A stretch of 64,000 bases of DNA from Fragum whitleyi (GCA_948146395.1 OX411555.1:58962187-59026186), one strand, 5' to 3'. Numbered from the stretch's first letter, positions 46,421 to 57,653 are shown. A program made the numbers and translations. Notes: generated by a model from the sequence alone, not told the origin.

Positions 46421-47899
46421 TACATTCGCGAAATTCGTGTTATATATTAAAGCAGATTAAGAATGGCATGTCCGCAGTATGCACTAAACGCTTCACTGGT
46501 AATCATATAGGCCTGCACAAAACCTAACGAGTCTGTAAAAAGGCAAGCTTCCAGTCACATGGTTCGTTCCGCAGTCTTAAACATGATGTTGTCTCGTCAA
46601 ACATGTTTCCGATCTGCAAGTGCGCATAGTGGAAATGTTAAGTTTACAGAATTAGTCACAAGAGTTAAAAATTGGCAAAATATAAAAGTTTCAGGTTGAA
46701 TGGTTCTGAAGAAGATGATTTGAAACCACTCAAGCTACAGTATATATCTTTTCTAAAAAAAGGATCTCACTGCAATCGGCTAAATTAGATTTGAGAGCAA
46801 TTAAATCTTTGTATAGACCACAAGACACTGTTGCTTGCCGATATTGAAAGTTGTTTGCGTAACAGTTTCAAGGATTTTTTGAAACTAAAAATACACAACT
46901 TGTGGAGTTCTCTAAAGAAACGGAGATCATTTCAAGTATCTTTGTAAGGAACATATGGTCATTCTGCGATCCACATCTAAGGGCTCTAGGCCGAATGGTT
47001 TTAGACATAAGTTTCTAAGAACTTACTTCTCTATTTTCAATTAAAGTACGATTAACACAACATAGGTACTATTCCAGTTTTTGAGATATAAATTGAAGTA
47101 TGTAAACAGAGAATCATAAGCCAATCCAATATGAAATGTTTAATTGCTGGATGGTTTCTGATGAGAATATTTTAGAAATATCATATGCGAACAACTTATC
47201 CCAAAAAGACATTTTTAAATAATTCATGGTACAAATTCCTCTATCAATCTCCACGTATACTCAACTTAGCCACACGCACTCATATCATCAACATTCATCC
47301 ATTAAAAACTTCATACAAACTCATAACTGAAGGAACGCCTCATTTTATCTGTTTGTCTTATTTGCTCAAAATTACTGTTGATTCATTATTTTTTGGCGTT
47401 CATACATACTGAATCTACGATCACGCAACTAAGAGCAAATACAGAAGAAGCTTTTATGTGGTATTTTGGAACAGCGAGTTAGGATATAGATGATGGTATA
47501 AGCCAACAAAAGTAATTCTGTATTACATGTCAAATATGAAAGTTCTAGGCTTCACACATAAGACCGAGTAGAAACAAATGTTGTTTTTTTTCGGGGAGGG
47601 GGGGGGGGTGAGTCCGACCTCATACTCTACGCACAGGCATCAATATTTAATTTTTATTTGTATTAAAATAAACTTCAATGAAAAATTCAATTTGCTAATT
47701 TAATCAGGCACATTCAATATTGAATTGAAAGTGTGTCAACATGTGTTGCAATTGAGTAGTAATCCTTTCGAATACACAATGTTTTGTTGTTATTGTCGTT
47801 GTTATTGTTGTTGTAGTGGATTGGTATCTCCAAAAGCTTAATATGACAGATTGTTTTAACTGCATACAATTGTAAGGGCAAAAATATACAGAGTTATAA
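46421..47899. other. Interior of FB2, no gene
   Basis: Two related segments with TTCAGGTTGAATGGTTCTGA (46691) and TTAATTGCTGGATGGTTTCT (47139) hint at internal tandem units. Poly-G tract at 47594. No CDS. Confidence 0.35.
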
Positions 47900-48399
47900 G
47901 AAGTAATTCTGTAGGTCAATGTTAACTTGGTGGGTGGGGTAATTTTTTCCTGATAAATAAGAAACTAAACGAATTTATTGGTTATTTTCTTGAATTATCA
48001 TCTTATTCACACAGAATCTTAAATCAAAAAGACAGAAAACGCTACAATAAGTCGTTTTGATGATGATATTTGGACAGGTACTTGCACAATGAGGTATTAC
48101 GGCATGTGAACATTTTCGAGGAGGGTTGGTTCAAACATAGGCGTCTAACACGAAACTGCTACCACAATTTGACATTACAACGTGCCTAAATGTGTTGTAG
48201 TATGATGGATCTTTCCATTTTTAAAGTAAAACCTTTTCTGGCAGGTATGTTGAACGGATCAAAATTTTCAATTTTTGCCTCCTAGACTATTAAGGTCAAA
48301 CATACTAGAAATGATTGATGATATGTCTTTATTATTCTATATAAGGCTAGTTTAACTGCATTAAGCACCATGGGGATCTAAGTAGCTTACATGTTTAGT

Positions 48400-48696
48400 A
48401 CAGTTAACAACATCGTGAAATTGACAAGGTGAATGATTTTGGAATGCATTTGAATGAGTGTGTGGAGCGAGTTTTGAGTGAATTTAATGGGAGGTAATTC
48501 TATATCGCAAATTTTGTTCGGGATGAACAAAATTTGCGATATTGATTACCTCCCTTTAAAAAAAACTTCATTTTTCTTCAAGAACCTTCAAGAATGGCTT
48601 GAGTGAGTGTTATGAATGAATGATTTGAGCGCTAAGTGAGCGATTTAGAATGGTTTTGATAGAGGTGAATGTCAATTTCACGATGTAACTAACTGT
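48400..48696 (+). mobile_element. MITE-A copy 23 (internal deletion)
   Basis: TA-CAGTTAACAACATCGTG to CACGATGTAACTAACTG-TA. Intact central palindrome ATATCGCAAATTTTGTTC / GAACAAAATTTGCGATATT, but the following ~140 bp is deleted. 297 bp. Confidence 0.95.
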
Positions 48697-48772
48697 ACAA
48701 GGTATTGAATGAGACATATGAAGCCTGCAATCATTGCTTGTGGCCAAAATAATGAATGAATCTACTGTAGAT

Positions 48773-49044
48773 ACAGTTAGGCACATCGTGAAATTACTGA
48801 GATGACTGGTTTTTATGGGATTTGGAAGGATATTAAATGGGTGTGTGGAGTAAGTTTTGAATGAAATTTTGAGGGAGTTAATCCAATGTCGCTGATTTCA
48901 TCAAATTTTGACACAATTGGAAGTATTTATTTCCACCTTTTAAATATGTCTACACATTTTCTAATTTGTATTTCTTCTAAGTGAGCGATTGAGATATTTT
49001 TGGTCGAGGTTTATATCACTCTCACGATGTTACTACTTAGTGTA
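48773..49044 (+). mobile_element. MITE-A copy 24 (degenerate)
   Basis: TA-CAGTTAGGCACATCGTG to TCACGATGTTACTACTTAG. The central palindrome is eroded (AATGTCGCTGATTTCATC). Confidence 0.7.
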
Positions 49045-49860
49045 TGATATTTTTGTCTCACAAGGACACATGCTTCATTAAAATGACGACTAGAATACGA
49101 AAACGATAAGGCATGGAAATGACCATGACACCGAGAGCGTAGATCGGTTAGACTCTAAGAAGATTAGAACGCGATAGTAGTGCATTCACAAGATATCTCA
49201 CGTCTTCTCTCTCTTCCCGAACACAGTTATTAGAGCTTTTAGATTCGTACTATCATTTTCTCGCCATCGCGTTCTTATGCTCTTGTAATAGATCGTTCTA
49301 TCACATTATCGACATCGTACGCTCGTATTTTGTCATTCTCGTCGCTGTCATGTCGTTCTCTCATATTCGCATAATTTCACACAATGTCGTCATTGGATGT
49401 CTCGTTCTCTTGTTTATCGCCCTCTTCTAATCATACATCCTTTCCCTGATGATCCGAATGACAAATTTCTGAACAATGAGGAAGTTTCATTGTTTTTGCG
49501 ATTGACTCTTTCACTGTTCCGTGCTACTGAAGGATAGTAATCGCAACATAATGTCTGTAAAACAAAGAGATGTGTTAACTCAATAAATGGATAACGAATC
49601 TATATATACTACTAAAGGTTTACTAAGCACCAAACCCTTTTTATACTATAATTTCAGGGAAAAAATGAAATTATAAGAATGTTGGAAAATGGTCGATTGT
49701 TATCAGTTTATCAAATTTTAAGAAGAAAACAAAGCTTTATAATGATAAGAAGACTTTAAATGTAGACCAAACAGGGAGACCCTAGAAATTGGTCTGTTTT
49801 CTTGAAAATTGAAAAAAATCGAATTTGACCAAAAAAGGTGTTCTTTCATTTGCAGTTCCT
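49045..49860. other. TCG-rich patch and Tc1 flank
   Basis: 49100-49440 is rich in TCG words (TCGTTCTATCAC, ATCGACATCGTACGCTCG) reminiscent of the 42.8-43.6 kb block. The rest, next to the transposase remnant, shows no clear terminal inverted repeat. Confidence 0.35.
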
Positions 49861-50875
49861 TCAATAACGATTATGAGAGCTGACGCTGTCAACAACAGCC
49901 TGGCAGCGCCTCTGCATACTCCTGATTAAGTTCTGGATTCCTCTTTGGGGAATAACAGACCATTCATTCTTCTCTAAGGATCTGGCCGAACTCCTGGAGT
50001 GTCCTTGGCTGGACCTGCGAGCCGAAACTCGGACCTGTAGCTCATTCCAAATATGCTCTATCGGTTTTAAGTCTGGTGAACGAACCGTCCAGTCCAGGCG
50101 TGGAATGCCCTCTTTATGGCGATACTCTTGGACTATACGGGCCGTGTGTGGACGGGCATTATCATCTATTGAAATGAATCCAATCCCAATAGCACCAGTG
50201 TAAAATCTAACACAGGTATTGAGAATTTCATCAATGTACCTGCGAGCTGTCAGAGTACCTCTTTCTTAAATAACAAGAACAGTCCACCCATCCCAGCTGA
50301 CGCCGCCCAAACCATAACGATCGTGCTCAGCGATGTTTGCTGCATGAAACCTTGCCCCGGCCTTCGCCCGCAAATTAGTGTAGTCCAGGCAATACCCGGA
50401 CTCATCCATGAATAGCACAGGACGCCAGCGTCTAATGCGCCAGCCAACGTGGTCAAATGCCCATGTTATCCGTCGCAAACAATTAAGTCGTGACAGCGGA
50501 ATACGAATACATGGTCTTCTTGACCTCCGGTTATGCTCATGCAGCCGTGTTCGTATGGTTTGAGTCGAAACTCGCACTCCCGAGGCGTTTTGAAGGTCGG
50601 AACGTAGCTGCGTTGCCGTAGCAAACTTGTTTTTTCGGGCTTGAAACACCAAAACAACGGTCTTCTGCGACGGAGGTAGCTTTACTCCTACCTCCACCAT
50701 GTCTCCTTACAGGTGTACCATACTATTGGTATCGTGCCCAAGCTCTGGTTACAACAGCATGTTGTACCTCCAGTGCCATACCAACGTCGTGGTTGGAAGC
50801 TCCCTTCTCCACCATACCTACAGCACGCCACAATTGTTCCACACTTAAATGTCGTCTGACATTTGGATTCGCCAT
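49861..50875 (-). pseudogene. Tc1-like (DD34E) transposase pseudogene
   Basis: A minus-strand transposase reading from an ATG at 50875 to a TGA at 49861-49863, about 338 codons, the usual length for Tc1-like enzymes. The N-terminal helix-turn-helix part begins MANPNVRRHLSVEQLWRAVG. After one TAG the sequence continues with YGTPVRRHGGGRSKATS, the linker common in Tc1 proteins. A frameshift near 50670 leads into the 50700-50266 frame with the catalytic region VLFMDESGY (first Asp). A second frameshift near 50265 precedes DDNARPHTA (second Asp) and SPDLKPIEHIWNEL (Glu). All three catalytic residues survive, but one stop and two frameshifts make it non-functional. No terminal inverted repeats could be identified. 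It targets TA like MITE-A, but no shared termini are visible. Confidence 0.9.
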
Positions 50876-51083
50876 GAGTTACGACTTAAAAGTAAATAAA
50901 GTACTGATAAACAGAAAATAATCACGAAACCTATTCATGTAGAAAATGAGAAAGGACAGGTAAGAAACCGGGATTCCTCATTTTGCACGAATCTCGCGAG
51001 AAAATTGCGTGTCAAATTTGGCAATGTATACATTAGATATCTTGTCAATACATTATTGTACAATTTTAAACACGAAAACGAAT
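50876..51083. other. 5' flank of Tc1 remnant
   Basis: No CAGTTA-type terminus or other feature seen. Confidence 0.3.
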
Positions 51084-51091
51084 GTTTTTTT

Positions 51092-51127
<36 letters not shown>
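51084..51127. repeat. Poly-T tract
   Basis: About 40 nearly uninterrupted T residues (poly-A on the minus strand). It could be the tail of a retroposed minus-strand sequence, but no source is recognisable in 51128-51380. Confidence 0.85.
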
Positions 51128-51132
<5 letters not shown>

Positions 51133-51197
51133 GCTCCTGTAGGACAACGAAAAGGTTTGGTGCTTGGCAAACTTCGAGTAGTATATAATAATTTCAG

Positions 51198-51321
51198 CCT
51201 CTGTGTTACATTCAAACGAAGCTTTTTAGAGAAACTAACTGACTTTGCACTTTTACATGCGTGAAAAGCACGGAGTCGTTTATAAAAACTTCTCAAACAT
51301 TTATGCACCCTGAAAGCAGAG
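51198..51321. mobile_element. MITE-D hairpin copy k (degenerate)
   Basis: Ends CCTCTGTGTTACATTC and ATGCACCCTGAAAGCAGAG, with a central ACTTTGCACTTTTACATGCG. Recognisable only by comparison with copy g and the other members. Confidence 0.45.
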
Positions 51322-51480
51322 TGGAACTTTTCTACATAAAAATAAAATTTTCCTGTGTACTTCAGAATATAGAAAAGAAGCATTGGACTTAGGTTTAGGT
51401 GTTAAACAATCTTCAATACTATAAATGAAAAGTACGAGTAGTACGTCTTTGGCATACAAAGACCTCGTATATACGTCTTA

Positions 51481-51744
51481 TATGTGACCCGCCACGCAGA
51501 AAAGGACCATCTTGGTTGTGCGTAAAATGCCGACCCAAGTCAGATTGCGTAGGAAGCGCAAACTGACTAGGGGTCAAACCTTTCGCATTTTGATGATTTT
51601 CCGAGTCTAGAATGATCAATCTTCCCGTGAAAGAATTTGTGGAATGCAACTTCTGGTTGTCTTGAACTGGAACCAATCTGTTTTAAACACATGTATTTAA
51701 TTTAAAAAGATCCAAAATGGCCCTTTTTCGCGTGACGCGTCACA
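51481..51744. mobile_element. MITE F copy 2
   Basis: TATGTGACCCGCCACGCAGA to TTTTTCGCGTGACGCGTCACA, same length (264 bp) as copy 1. Central hairpin CAAGTCAGATTGCG / CGCAAACTGACT. Confidence 0.85.
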
Positions 51745-52085
51745 CTCTTATTTCTTAACATTCTATACCATTCTTGAATCATATATACCACTTTCTAAGG
51801 TGATCAATTTGAGCACAGAAAATGTCAAGTCGCCATTATTGCTAGATTAAACCAGTTTTATAGCATAGAATTGGCAAAATCCTTTAAAGTGAAGAAGCTT
51901 TGATGAAATTTTGTTTCATTTTTGTCATTAAATCCCTGCAATTATTTCTCTTTCGGAGACACTTTATTAATATGTTATTCGATATATTTGATCGTTAGGT
52001 AAGGTTTTTAATCAAAATACCTGTGTTTGGGAGATTAATTAAGGTTTGGTTACATTGAAAAAAAGAGCTTTAATAACTTGTAGTT
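51745..52085. other. No recognisable feature
   Basis: Nothing supported. A TTAG|GTAAGG string at 51997 resembles a splice junction but has no supporting frame. Confidence 0.3.
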
Positions 52086-52440
52086 ACAGTTAAGAACATC
52101 GTGAAATTACCACGGTGAATGAAATTGGAATGATTTTGGAATGAATTTGAATGTTGGTGTGATAAGGGAGTTTTCCGTGAAATTCAAGTGAGGTTATCAA
52201 AATCGATAATTTCACTTTCGGCGAAATTGTCGATATTCTTATCTCTTTTTTTATTAAAATGTAATTTTCTATTTGTGTATCGTCATCGACCAATCGGACG
52301 CTGAAAGAGATGATTTCATATTTCTTCAAGAACCTATTAGACGCTTACAATTTGAATTTTGTCAGTGAAATCGCGATTTTTCTCTTTAAAAAATTATTTT
52401 GAATCAAGTTGTTGATTCATTATTTTTCATTGGGTTCCAG
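52086..52440 (+). mobile_element. MITE-A copy 25 (chimeric)
   Basis: Starts TA-CAGTTAAGAACATCGTG. The block CCAATCGGACGCTGA (about 52290) is followed by a second version of the same block, CCTATTAGACGCTTACAA (about 52330). Two MITE-A copies of different subfamilies therefore seem joined. 3' end lost at a T-rich tract. Confidence 0.65.
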
Positions 52441-52511
52441 ATTTTTTTTTTTTTTTTTTACCTCACGGTTCATGTATCTTCATGGAGTTTTATAAACAAA
52501 AACAACCTTTT

Positions 52512-52632
52512 CTGCGTCCAAGATAAAACTTTCGGGAAGCGTTTCAGAAATCGTACCCCGCTTTGCACACTTGTGCAAATGGGGTACCATTCTTCATCGT
52601 TCGCAAACGTTTCTCGCAACCTGAAAGCAGGG
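52512..52632. mobile_element. MITE-D hairpin copy g
   Basis: CTGCGTCCAAGATAAAACTT to CTCGCAACCTGAAAGCAGGG, core GTACCCCGCTTTGCACACTT then GTGCAAATGGGGTACC. Confidence 0.75.
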
Positions 52633-52809
52633 TTGTGTTCATTGAAAGCGTAAATATAAACAAATACAGACAAATCATCAGATCACAGATTTCTACAGGT
52701 AGTGTTTTGAGTACAAAATGTCAGAAATGTATTCAACAGATGTCTGTCTAGTCTTGTGAAGTGGTGCAACACATCCTCGAAATCTGGTCCATACCATAAA
52801 ACCAGGTAT

Positions 52810-53222
52810 ACAGTTAGAACATTGTGAAATTAACTTTCATTCCGACCAAACCCATTCTAAATCACTCGTACAATGTTGCATTCATTCGTTCCAAAACTCT
52901 CACTCAAACCATTCAAAATCAAACATCACTTAAAAGATAAGATCAACAACTACATTCAAAACAACAATAGCTAAAACAAAACACAATTTAACTTACATAA
53001 TTGAAATGGTAAGCGTCTGAATGGTTTTTAAAAAAAGGGGAGCAATATATAGAAATTGTATGCATATTTCATTAAGGGAGAGAATAAGTATCGCTCATTT
53101 TGTTCATCCTGATATTGGATTACCCCCCCCCTTAATTTCACTCAAAACTCACTTATCTCATTCAATCAATTTCATTCCAAATACATGTAATTCCAAAATC
53201 AATTTCCCGATGATCCTAGCTA
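52810..53222 (-). mobile_element. MITE-A copy 26
   Basis: TA-CAGTTAGAACATTGTG to CAATTTCCCGATGATCCTA. The central palindrome is eroded (TATCGCTCATTTTGTTCATC then GATATTGGATTACCCCCC). MITE F and MITE-D fragments abut its right end. Confidence 0.75.
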
Positions 53223-53282
53223 TATATGTGACTCTGAATGGAGAATGGAACCATCTTGTGATTGCGAACATTGTCTATTCTG
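53223..53282. mobile_element. MITE F fragment, copy 3
   Basis: TATATGTGACTCTGAATGG and GGAACCATCTTGTGATTGCG match the first ~60 bp of MITE F. It is cut off by MITE-D copy h. Confidence 0.55.
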
Positions 53283-53412
53283 TCCTGCGTTAAGGATGAC
53301 AAAACGGTGATTATTGCTTACAAGTCATACCCCGCTTTGCACATGCACCTGCGTACTAAGCGGGTTATAATTTGCAGATAGCTTGCACCGTTTTGTCATC
53401 CTGAACGCAGGG
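53283..53412. mobile_element. MITE-D hairpin copy h
   Basis: CCTGCGTTAAGGATGACAAA to TTTGTCATCCTGAACGCAGG, core CCCCGCTTTGCACATGCACC then TGCGTACTAAGCGGG. Confidence 0.9.
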
Positions 53413-54720
53413 TAGGTCAAGGTGCGCTTAAAATAATTCCACAGATTATCCTTATAATCTCTGAAACAGAGTTTTATTGAAGTGCAAAGAGTGGAGAAGC
53501 TTTTCCTTAAAAAGGTGTGATTTACCATTATTTTCAACAATATTTCAGTTTTATAGCTAGAGTCCCTGTCCATTGCTGAAACGTATTACAAAGACTTTTT
53601 TTCATTTGACATAATAACGTTGAATTAGACGGGTACACGTACCTCACTCACGTTCCAAAAACTGGCAACCGAGCGATACCTGACTTAGATATTTGGACTC
53701 GTCCTAGAACATCACTTGCTTGCCTTGCAAACATTTCAATGTCTCGATTTACAAAATAGAATTTCAAACTTAATCAATATTCATTGGTTGTCACGAAATC
53801 GGTCCGAATATTCATGACTCTCCAGGGGAATTTAAGTAAATCATACATGTACAGATTGGTAAACTCAATTCGATATTTATTTCATGCCATTTTGTAACCC
53901 TAGATATAGTCCTCTAAAAAAGAAGGAAATTTTACTAGATATTATCTATTCAGATAATAATGAAATCTGTTTAATTGGCTTATTTTTTGGGTTGGTCCTA
54001 TAGATTGTTGACGAAAAAACAATTCGACGAAAGGATCTTATTCAAAATGAACGAAAATAAACTAAGTCGCAAAGCAAGTAATTGATATCCGACCGAAATG
54101 AATTGTATACTGACGCCAAGAAAAAACGCCCCAGTGAAAATTTTGAATTCCCTCTCTGTTCGGCATTTTACATCGCGAAAAATATTACCTTGCTTTCATT
54201 AAACTCCCTTTACATATGGCAAAATTAAAATATTTCGATTTTTGTATACCTAAACATGAGTAGTATTCCATTATGGTTTTGGGCATCACGTGTGCCTTCT
54301 ACACATTATCGTTTCGAAACAAAATTCACACGCGTAAGCATTCGATATGTTAGTAATTCACGCAAGAAGCGGTAAAATATCACGATTTGTAGTGTTGCAA
54401 GGGTGATAAAACGATTATCGCCATCGTAATATTGAGTTCCTGAAATAGGGTCGTTTTTAAGCTTTAAAATTAGTCAGGTCTGTAAGGGTTAAATTAGTGC
54501 GTCTTCAAAACGTTAGCAGGAGCGCTTCGAGTGGATTAGATGTACACATTTCTTTAATAGATGTCTGACTAGCTGCTTGCAAGATAAACAAAGAACATTT
54601 AAAAAACGCTAAAAAGTAGCGGAAATGCTCCCCATTTTGTTCGGACATGTCCAACCGAAACCCAAAAGTTGAAAGTCACAGTTTGTGGTATAAACGCGTT
54701 GTTAAATATGGGAGTTGCTT
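53413..54720. other. No recognisable gene
   Basis: 1.3 kb of AT-rich sequence with no supported CDS, RNA or repeat family. Confidence 0.35.
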
Positions 54721-54816
54721 GCAGTTTGTAACATAGTGAAATTGACATGGTGAATGAATTTGGAATGATTTAGGATTGAAATTGAATGAGTGTGATGAGT
54801 GGCTTTTGAATGATAT

Positions 54817-55368
54817 TGTTACGTGCCAATGTAACACGAACAAAGAAGCCAGCAACAAACTTTACAATTAACAATATTTATTGACAATAATAACAGAATT
54901 ATTGACAATATGAAATTAATACAAAAACAAATTACAATACCTTGAATGTTTAATCCTAAAGTTTTTAATTTTAGATCCAATTTAATTAAGTTCCTGGTCC
55001 ACAAATATTAAGTCCAATAATATCCGAATTCAAAATTAAACACGCTTTTAAACACACTTTTAAGATAACAAGAAATCCCCTTTTAGTTTAACACAGTACT
55101 ACTAAATGAAACCATAAGTCTAAAACAAGTGAACAAAGAATGCTGTAGGAACCCCTTTATATAATACTATAGAACAATCTGGAATAGTATAGAACATAAG
55201 AATACTCTAGAGTCTGAATCACCTTCCAAAAGGCCTTTCTAGAAAGATCTAAAATCTTCTACATATCTATTACCTTAAAGTGTCAAGAGATATTGGAAAA
55301 TCCCCAGACTAATTCTAAAAATAGACATGGTAAATACCATTAGGTTTATTTATAGCTTATACATAACA
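54817..55368 (-). repeat. 3' LTR (sense of element)
   Basis: 552 bp, TGTTACGTGCC at the low-coordinate end and TTATACATAACA at the high end. In the element's sense it carries a TATA box (TATATAAAGG at 55154-55163) and AATAAA (54877-54882). The U5 end is a small inverted repeat, TGTTAC...GTAACA. Confidence 0.95.
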
Positions 55369-55380
55369 CTTTCCCCCTTG
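55369..55380 (-). other. Polypurine tract
   Basis: In element sense CAAGGGGGAAAG, directly abutting the 3' LTR. This is the expected primer site for plus-strand DNA synthesis. Confidence 0.85.
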
Positions 55381-55646
55381 AAAGAAAAAAGAAAGGTTTA
55401 TGAAATAAATCTTTCTTTTTGTATTATCTTTAGCATATACAATGATAATATACTTTACATAATTGATAATATCATGATTTGTTGAAACATTTCAGCACAT
55501 CTAGCATGAAAATACAAACAATTTTCATCAAAAGAATTGAAAAAGAGGCATATATACAAACATATATACATACATATAAACAAAAAATATAGTGAAATGG
55601 TACTGTTAAATTCAATTTTATATTAAAGATAAGACAATTCAAAATT

Positions 55647-57653
55647 TTAGACTCTTGACAGAGCATCTGGTATAATATTGTCTTTTCCTTTAATGTGTCT
55701 TACATCAAGATCAAATTCTTGAAGTGACAAACTCCACCTCAATAATCTTTGGTTCTTACTCTTAAGTTTGTGAAGAAAACTTAAGGGATTGTGGTCAATG
55801 AAAACAACTATAGGAGAAGTTGCAGATGTTAAATTAACTTCAAAATGTTGGATTGCCAAAATCAGAGCAAGACATTCTTTTTCAATGGTTGAGTAGTTTT
55901 TCTGATGTTTGTTTAATTTTTTAGAAAAATAACAAACGGGATGATCAATACCATCATCGTCTTCTTGCAAAAGAACAGCACCAATACCCACATCACTTGC
56001 ATCAACAGCTAATTTAAAACATTTGTCAAAATCAGGTGCTAAAAGAACTGGTGTGCTCTTTAGTATGGCTTTCAAGCGATCAAAGGCAACTTGACAGTTA
56101 TCATTCCATTTGAACTTAACATTTTTCTTTAATAAATTTGTTAAAGGTTCAGCTATTATAGAAAAATTCTTACAGAACTTTCTATAGTAGCCAGCCATAC
56201 CAAGAAATCGCATCAGTTGCTTTTTAGTAGCAGGCACTGGAAACTCAGAGATAGCATTGACCTTAGATTCTAAAGGTTTAACTTGACCCTGTCCCACAAG
56301 ATGTCCTAAAAAAGTAACAGTAGCATGACAAAATTCTGTTTTTCCCAGATTAACAGTCAATTTTGCTTCACTGAGACGGTCGAAGAATTGTTTGATTCTT
56401 TGAAGGTGGTCACTCCATGTATCTGTATAGATGATGACATCATCGATGTATGCGTCACAGCCATCTAAGCCAGCTATAACCATATTTACAAGCCGCTGAA
56501 ACGTCGCAGGAGAATTTTTCATCCCAAACGGCATAACTTTGTACTGGTACAGACCAGTTGGAGTAGCAAATGCTGATACTTCTTTAGCCCTATCAGTGAG
56601 CGGAACTTGCCAGAATCCTTTAAGAAGGTCAAATTTGGTGACATATTTAGAATTACCGACTTTGTCAATACAGTCACCAATTCTGGGAATTGGAAAAGAG
56701 TCCGTTTTTGTCACAGAGTTCACTTTTCGATAGTCAGTACACATTCTGTATGTTCCATTTGGCTTTGGAACTAATATACATGGTGAACTGTAATTACTTT
56801 GGCTGGGTTCAATAAAGTCATTCTCCAATAAGTAATTCACTTCATCTTGAAGGGCTTTTTGTTTCACTGGATTCATTCTATAAGGATGTTGTTTTATTGG
56901 TTGAGAATCTTCCACAATGACATCATGATATATTTTATCAGTTCTTGTGGGGATGTCAGGAAATAAGTGTTTATATTCATTAATCAACTGTTTCAGCTCT
57001 TCTCGTTGAGATGGCTCCAAATGTGAAAGTTTGTCGTCAAGATTCTTAAGTATTTCAGAGTTCTCAAGTTTAGGTGGACCAGGAACAGATTTTTCACTAA
57101 AGTCTGAACTAACTTCTGATTCAATCACATTTGATTCTTGTGGGACAGTGTTTACAACTGTAACTGGTTTTGAAATAGAGCTATCTCTATCAAAATACTT
57201 TTTTAACATGTTCACATGACACATTTGTTTATTTTTACGCCTTCCAGGAGTATTGATAATATAATTCAAATCACTTGTTTTCTTATCAATAGTATACGGG
57301 CCATAATATCTTGCCTGTAAGGGTCGGCCAGGTATTGGCAAAAGAGCAAGGACTTTATCACCTGGTTCAAATTTCCTATCAACACTATGCTTGTCATATC
57401 TTGCCTTCATTTTGCTCTGAGATGATTTAAGATTTGACCTAGCAACCTCACATGCCCTAGACAGTTTATTTCTAAAGTCAGAAACATACTGTAACAAGTT
57501 CAAGGGTGTTTCATCATCAGCAAGAAATTTCTCTTTTAAGACTGTTAATGGCCCACGAACAGAATGACCAAAAACTAACTCAAAGGGGCTAAAGCCAAGA
57601 GATTCTTGAACAGATTCTCTGACTGCAAATAATAGCAAATGAATACCTTCATC
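55647..57653 (-). CDS. pol: pol part 2: integrase C-terminus, RT, RNase H
   Basis: Continues the integrase frame after the TGA at 57654-57656. The open frame from 57638 gives 663 residues, and numbers below use that frame. Residues 1-150 are the integrase tail with a GPY/F module (YYGPYTI, 112-118). Residues 200-240 are a linker. Reverse transcriptase spans about 245-480, with catalytic Asp in KFDLLKG (337) and the YIDD box (397-400). RNase H spans about 540-660: Asp in AVDAS (546), Glu in TIEKECL (587), Asp in FIDHNPL (615) and the terminal KGKDNIIPDALSR. The protein stops right after RNase H, so nothing follows where integrase would normally be. It would copy the RNA into DNA inside the particle. 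No frameshift is seen within this part. Confidence 0.95.
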   Translation of the reverse strand, partial: DEGIHLLLFAVRESVQESLGFSPFELVFGHSVRGPLTVLKEKFLADDETPLNLLQYVSDFRNKLSRACEVARSNLKSSQSKMKARYDKHSVDRKFEPGDKVLALLPIPGRPLQARYYGPYTIDKKTSDLNYIINTPGRRKNKQMCHVNMLKKYFDRDSSISKPVTVVNTVPQESNVIESEVSSDFSEKSVPGPPKLENSEILKNLDDKLSHLEPSQREELKQLINEYKHLFPDIPTRTDKIYHDVIVEDSQPIKQHPYRMNPVKQKALQDEVNYLLENDFIEPSQSNYSSPCILVPKPNGTYRMCTDYRKVNSVTKTDSFPIPRIGDCIDKVGNSKYVTKFDLLKGFWQVPLTDRAKEVSAFATPTGLYQYKVMPFGMKNSPATFQRLVNMVIAGLDGCDAYIDDVIIYTDTWSDHLQRIKQFFDRLSEAKLTVNLGKTEFCHATVTFLGHLVGQGQVKPLESKVNAISEFPVPATKKQLMRFLGMAGYYRKFCKNFSIIAEPLTNLLKKNVKFKWNDNCQVAFDRLKAILKSTPVLLAPDFDKCFKLAVDASDVGIGAVLLQEDDDGIDHPVCYFSKKLNKHQKNYSTIEKECLALILAIQHFEVNLTSATSPIVVFIDHNPLSFLHKLKSKNQRLLRWSLSLQEFDLDVRHIKGKDNIIPDALSRV

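Larger units (their letters stand above)
43804..48293. mobile_element. Long inverted-repeat structure FB2
   Basis: Left arm 43804-44235 and right arm about 47900-48293 are inverted and diverged. Best blocks are GTTCAACATACCTGCCAGAA (43850) with its inverse near 48245, CACGTTGTAATATCAAATTG (43922) with its inverse near 48175, and TTACCCCACCCACCA (about 44172) with its inverse near 47930. Ends read TATAGACTAGGCGGCAA and TTGCCTCCTAGACTATTAA. The 3.7 kb interior has no ORF, a SINE remnant and recurring GTGTACGCAGAGAA words (44334, 44529, 44908). Probably an old non-autonomous DNA element. Confidence 0.55.

Noticed and set aside
50250..50657. Additional minus frames inside the transposase region
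   Set aside because: Shadows of the Tc1-like coding sequence in other frames.
51066..51383. 105-codon minus frame ending in poly-Lys as a processed pseudogene
   Set aside because: The Lys run is the poly-T tract and most of the frame lies over a degenerate MITE-D copy; no parent protein is recognisable.
54819..55004. 61-codon hydrophobic frame, duplicated at 60633-60818
   Set aside because: It lies within the LTRs and is duplicated only because the LTRs are.
55236..55245. Heat-shock-element-like TTCTAGAA in the LTR
   Set aside because: Only two adjacent pentamers in register; too weak to claim stress regulation.
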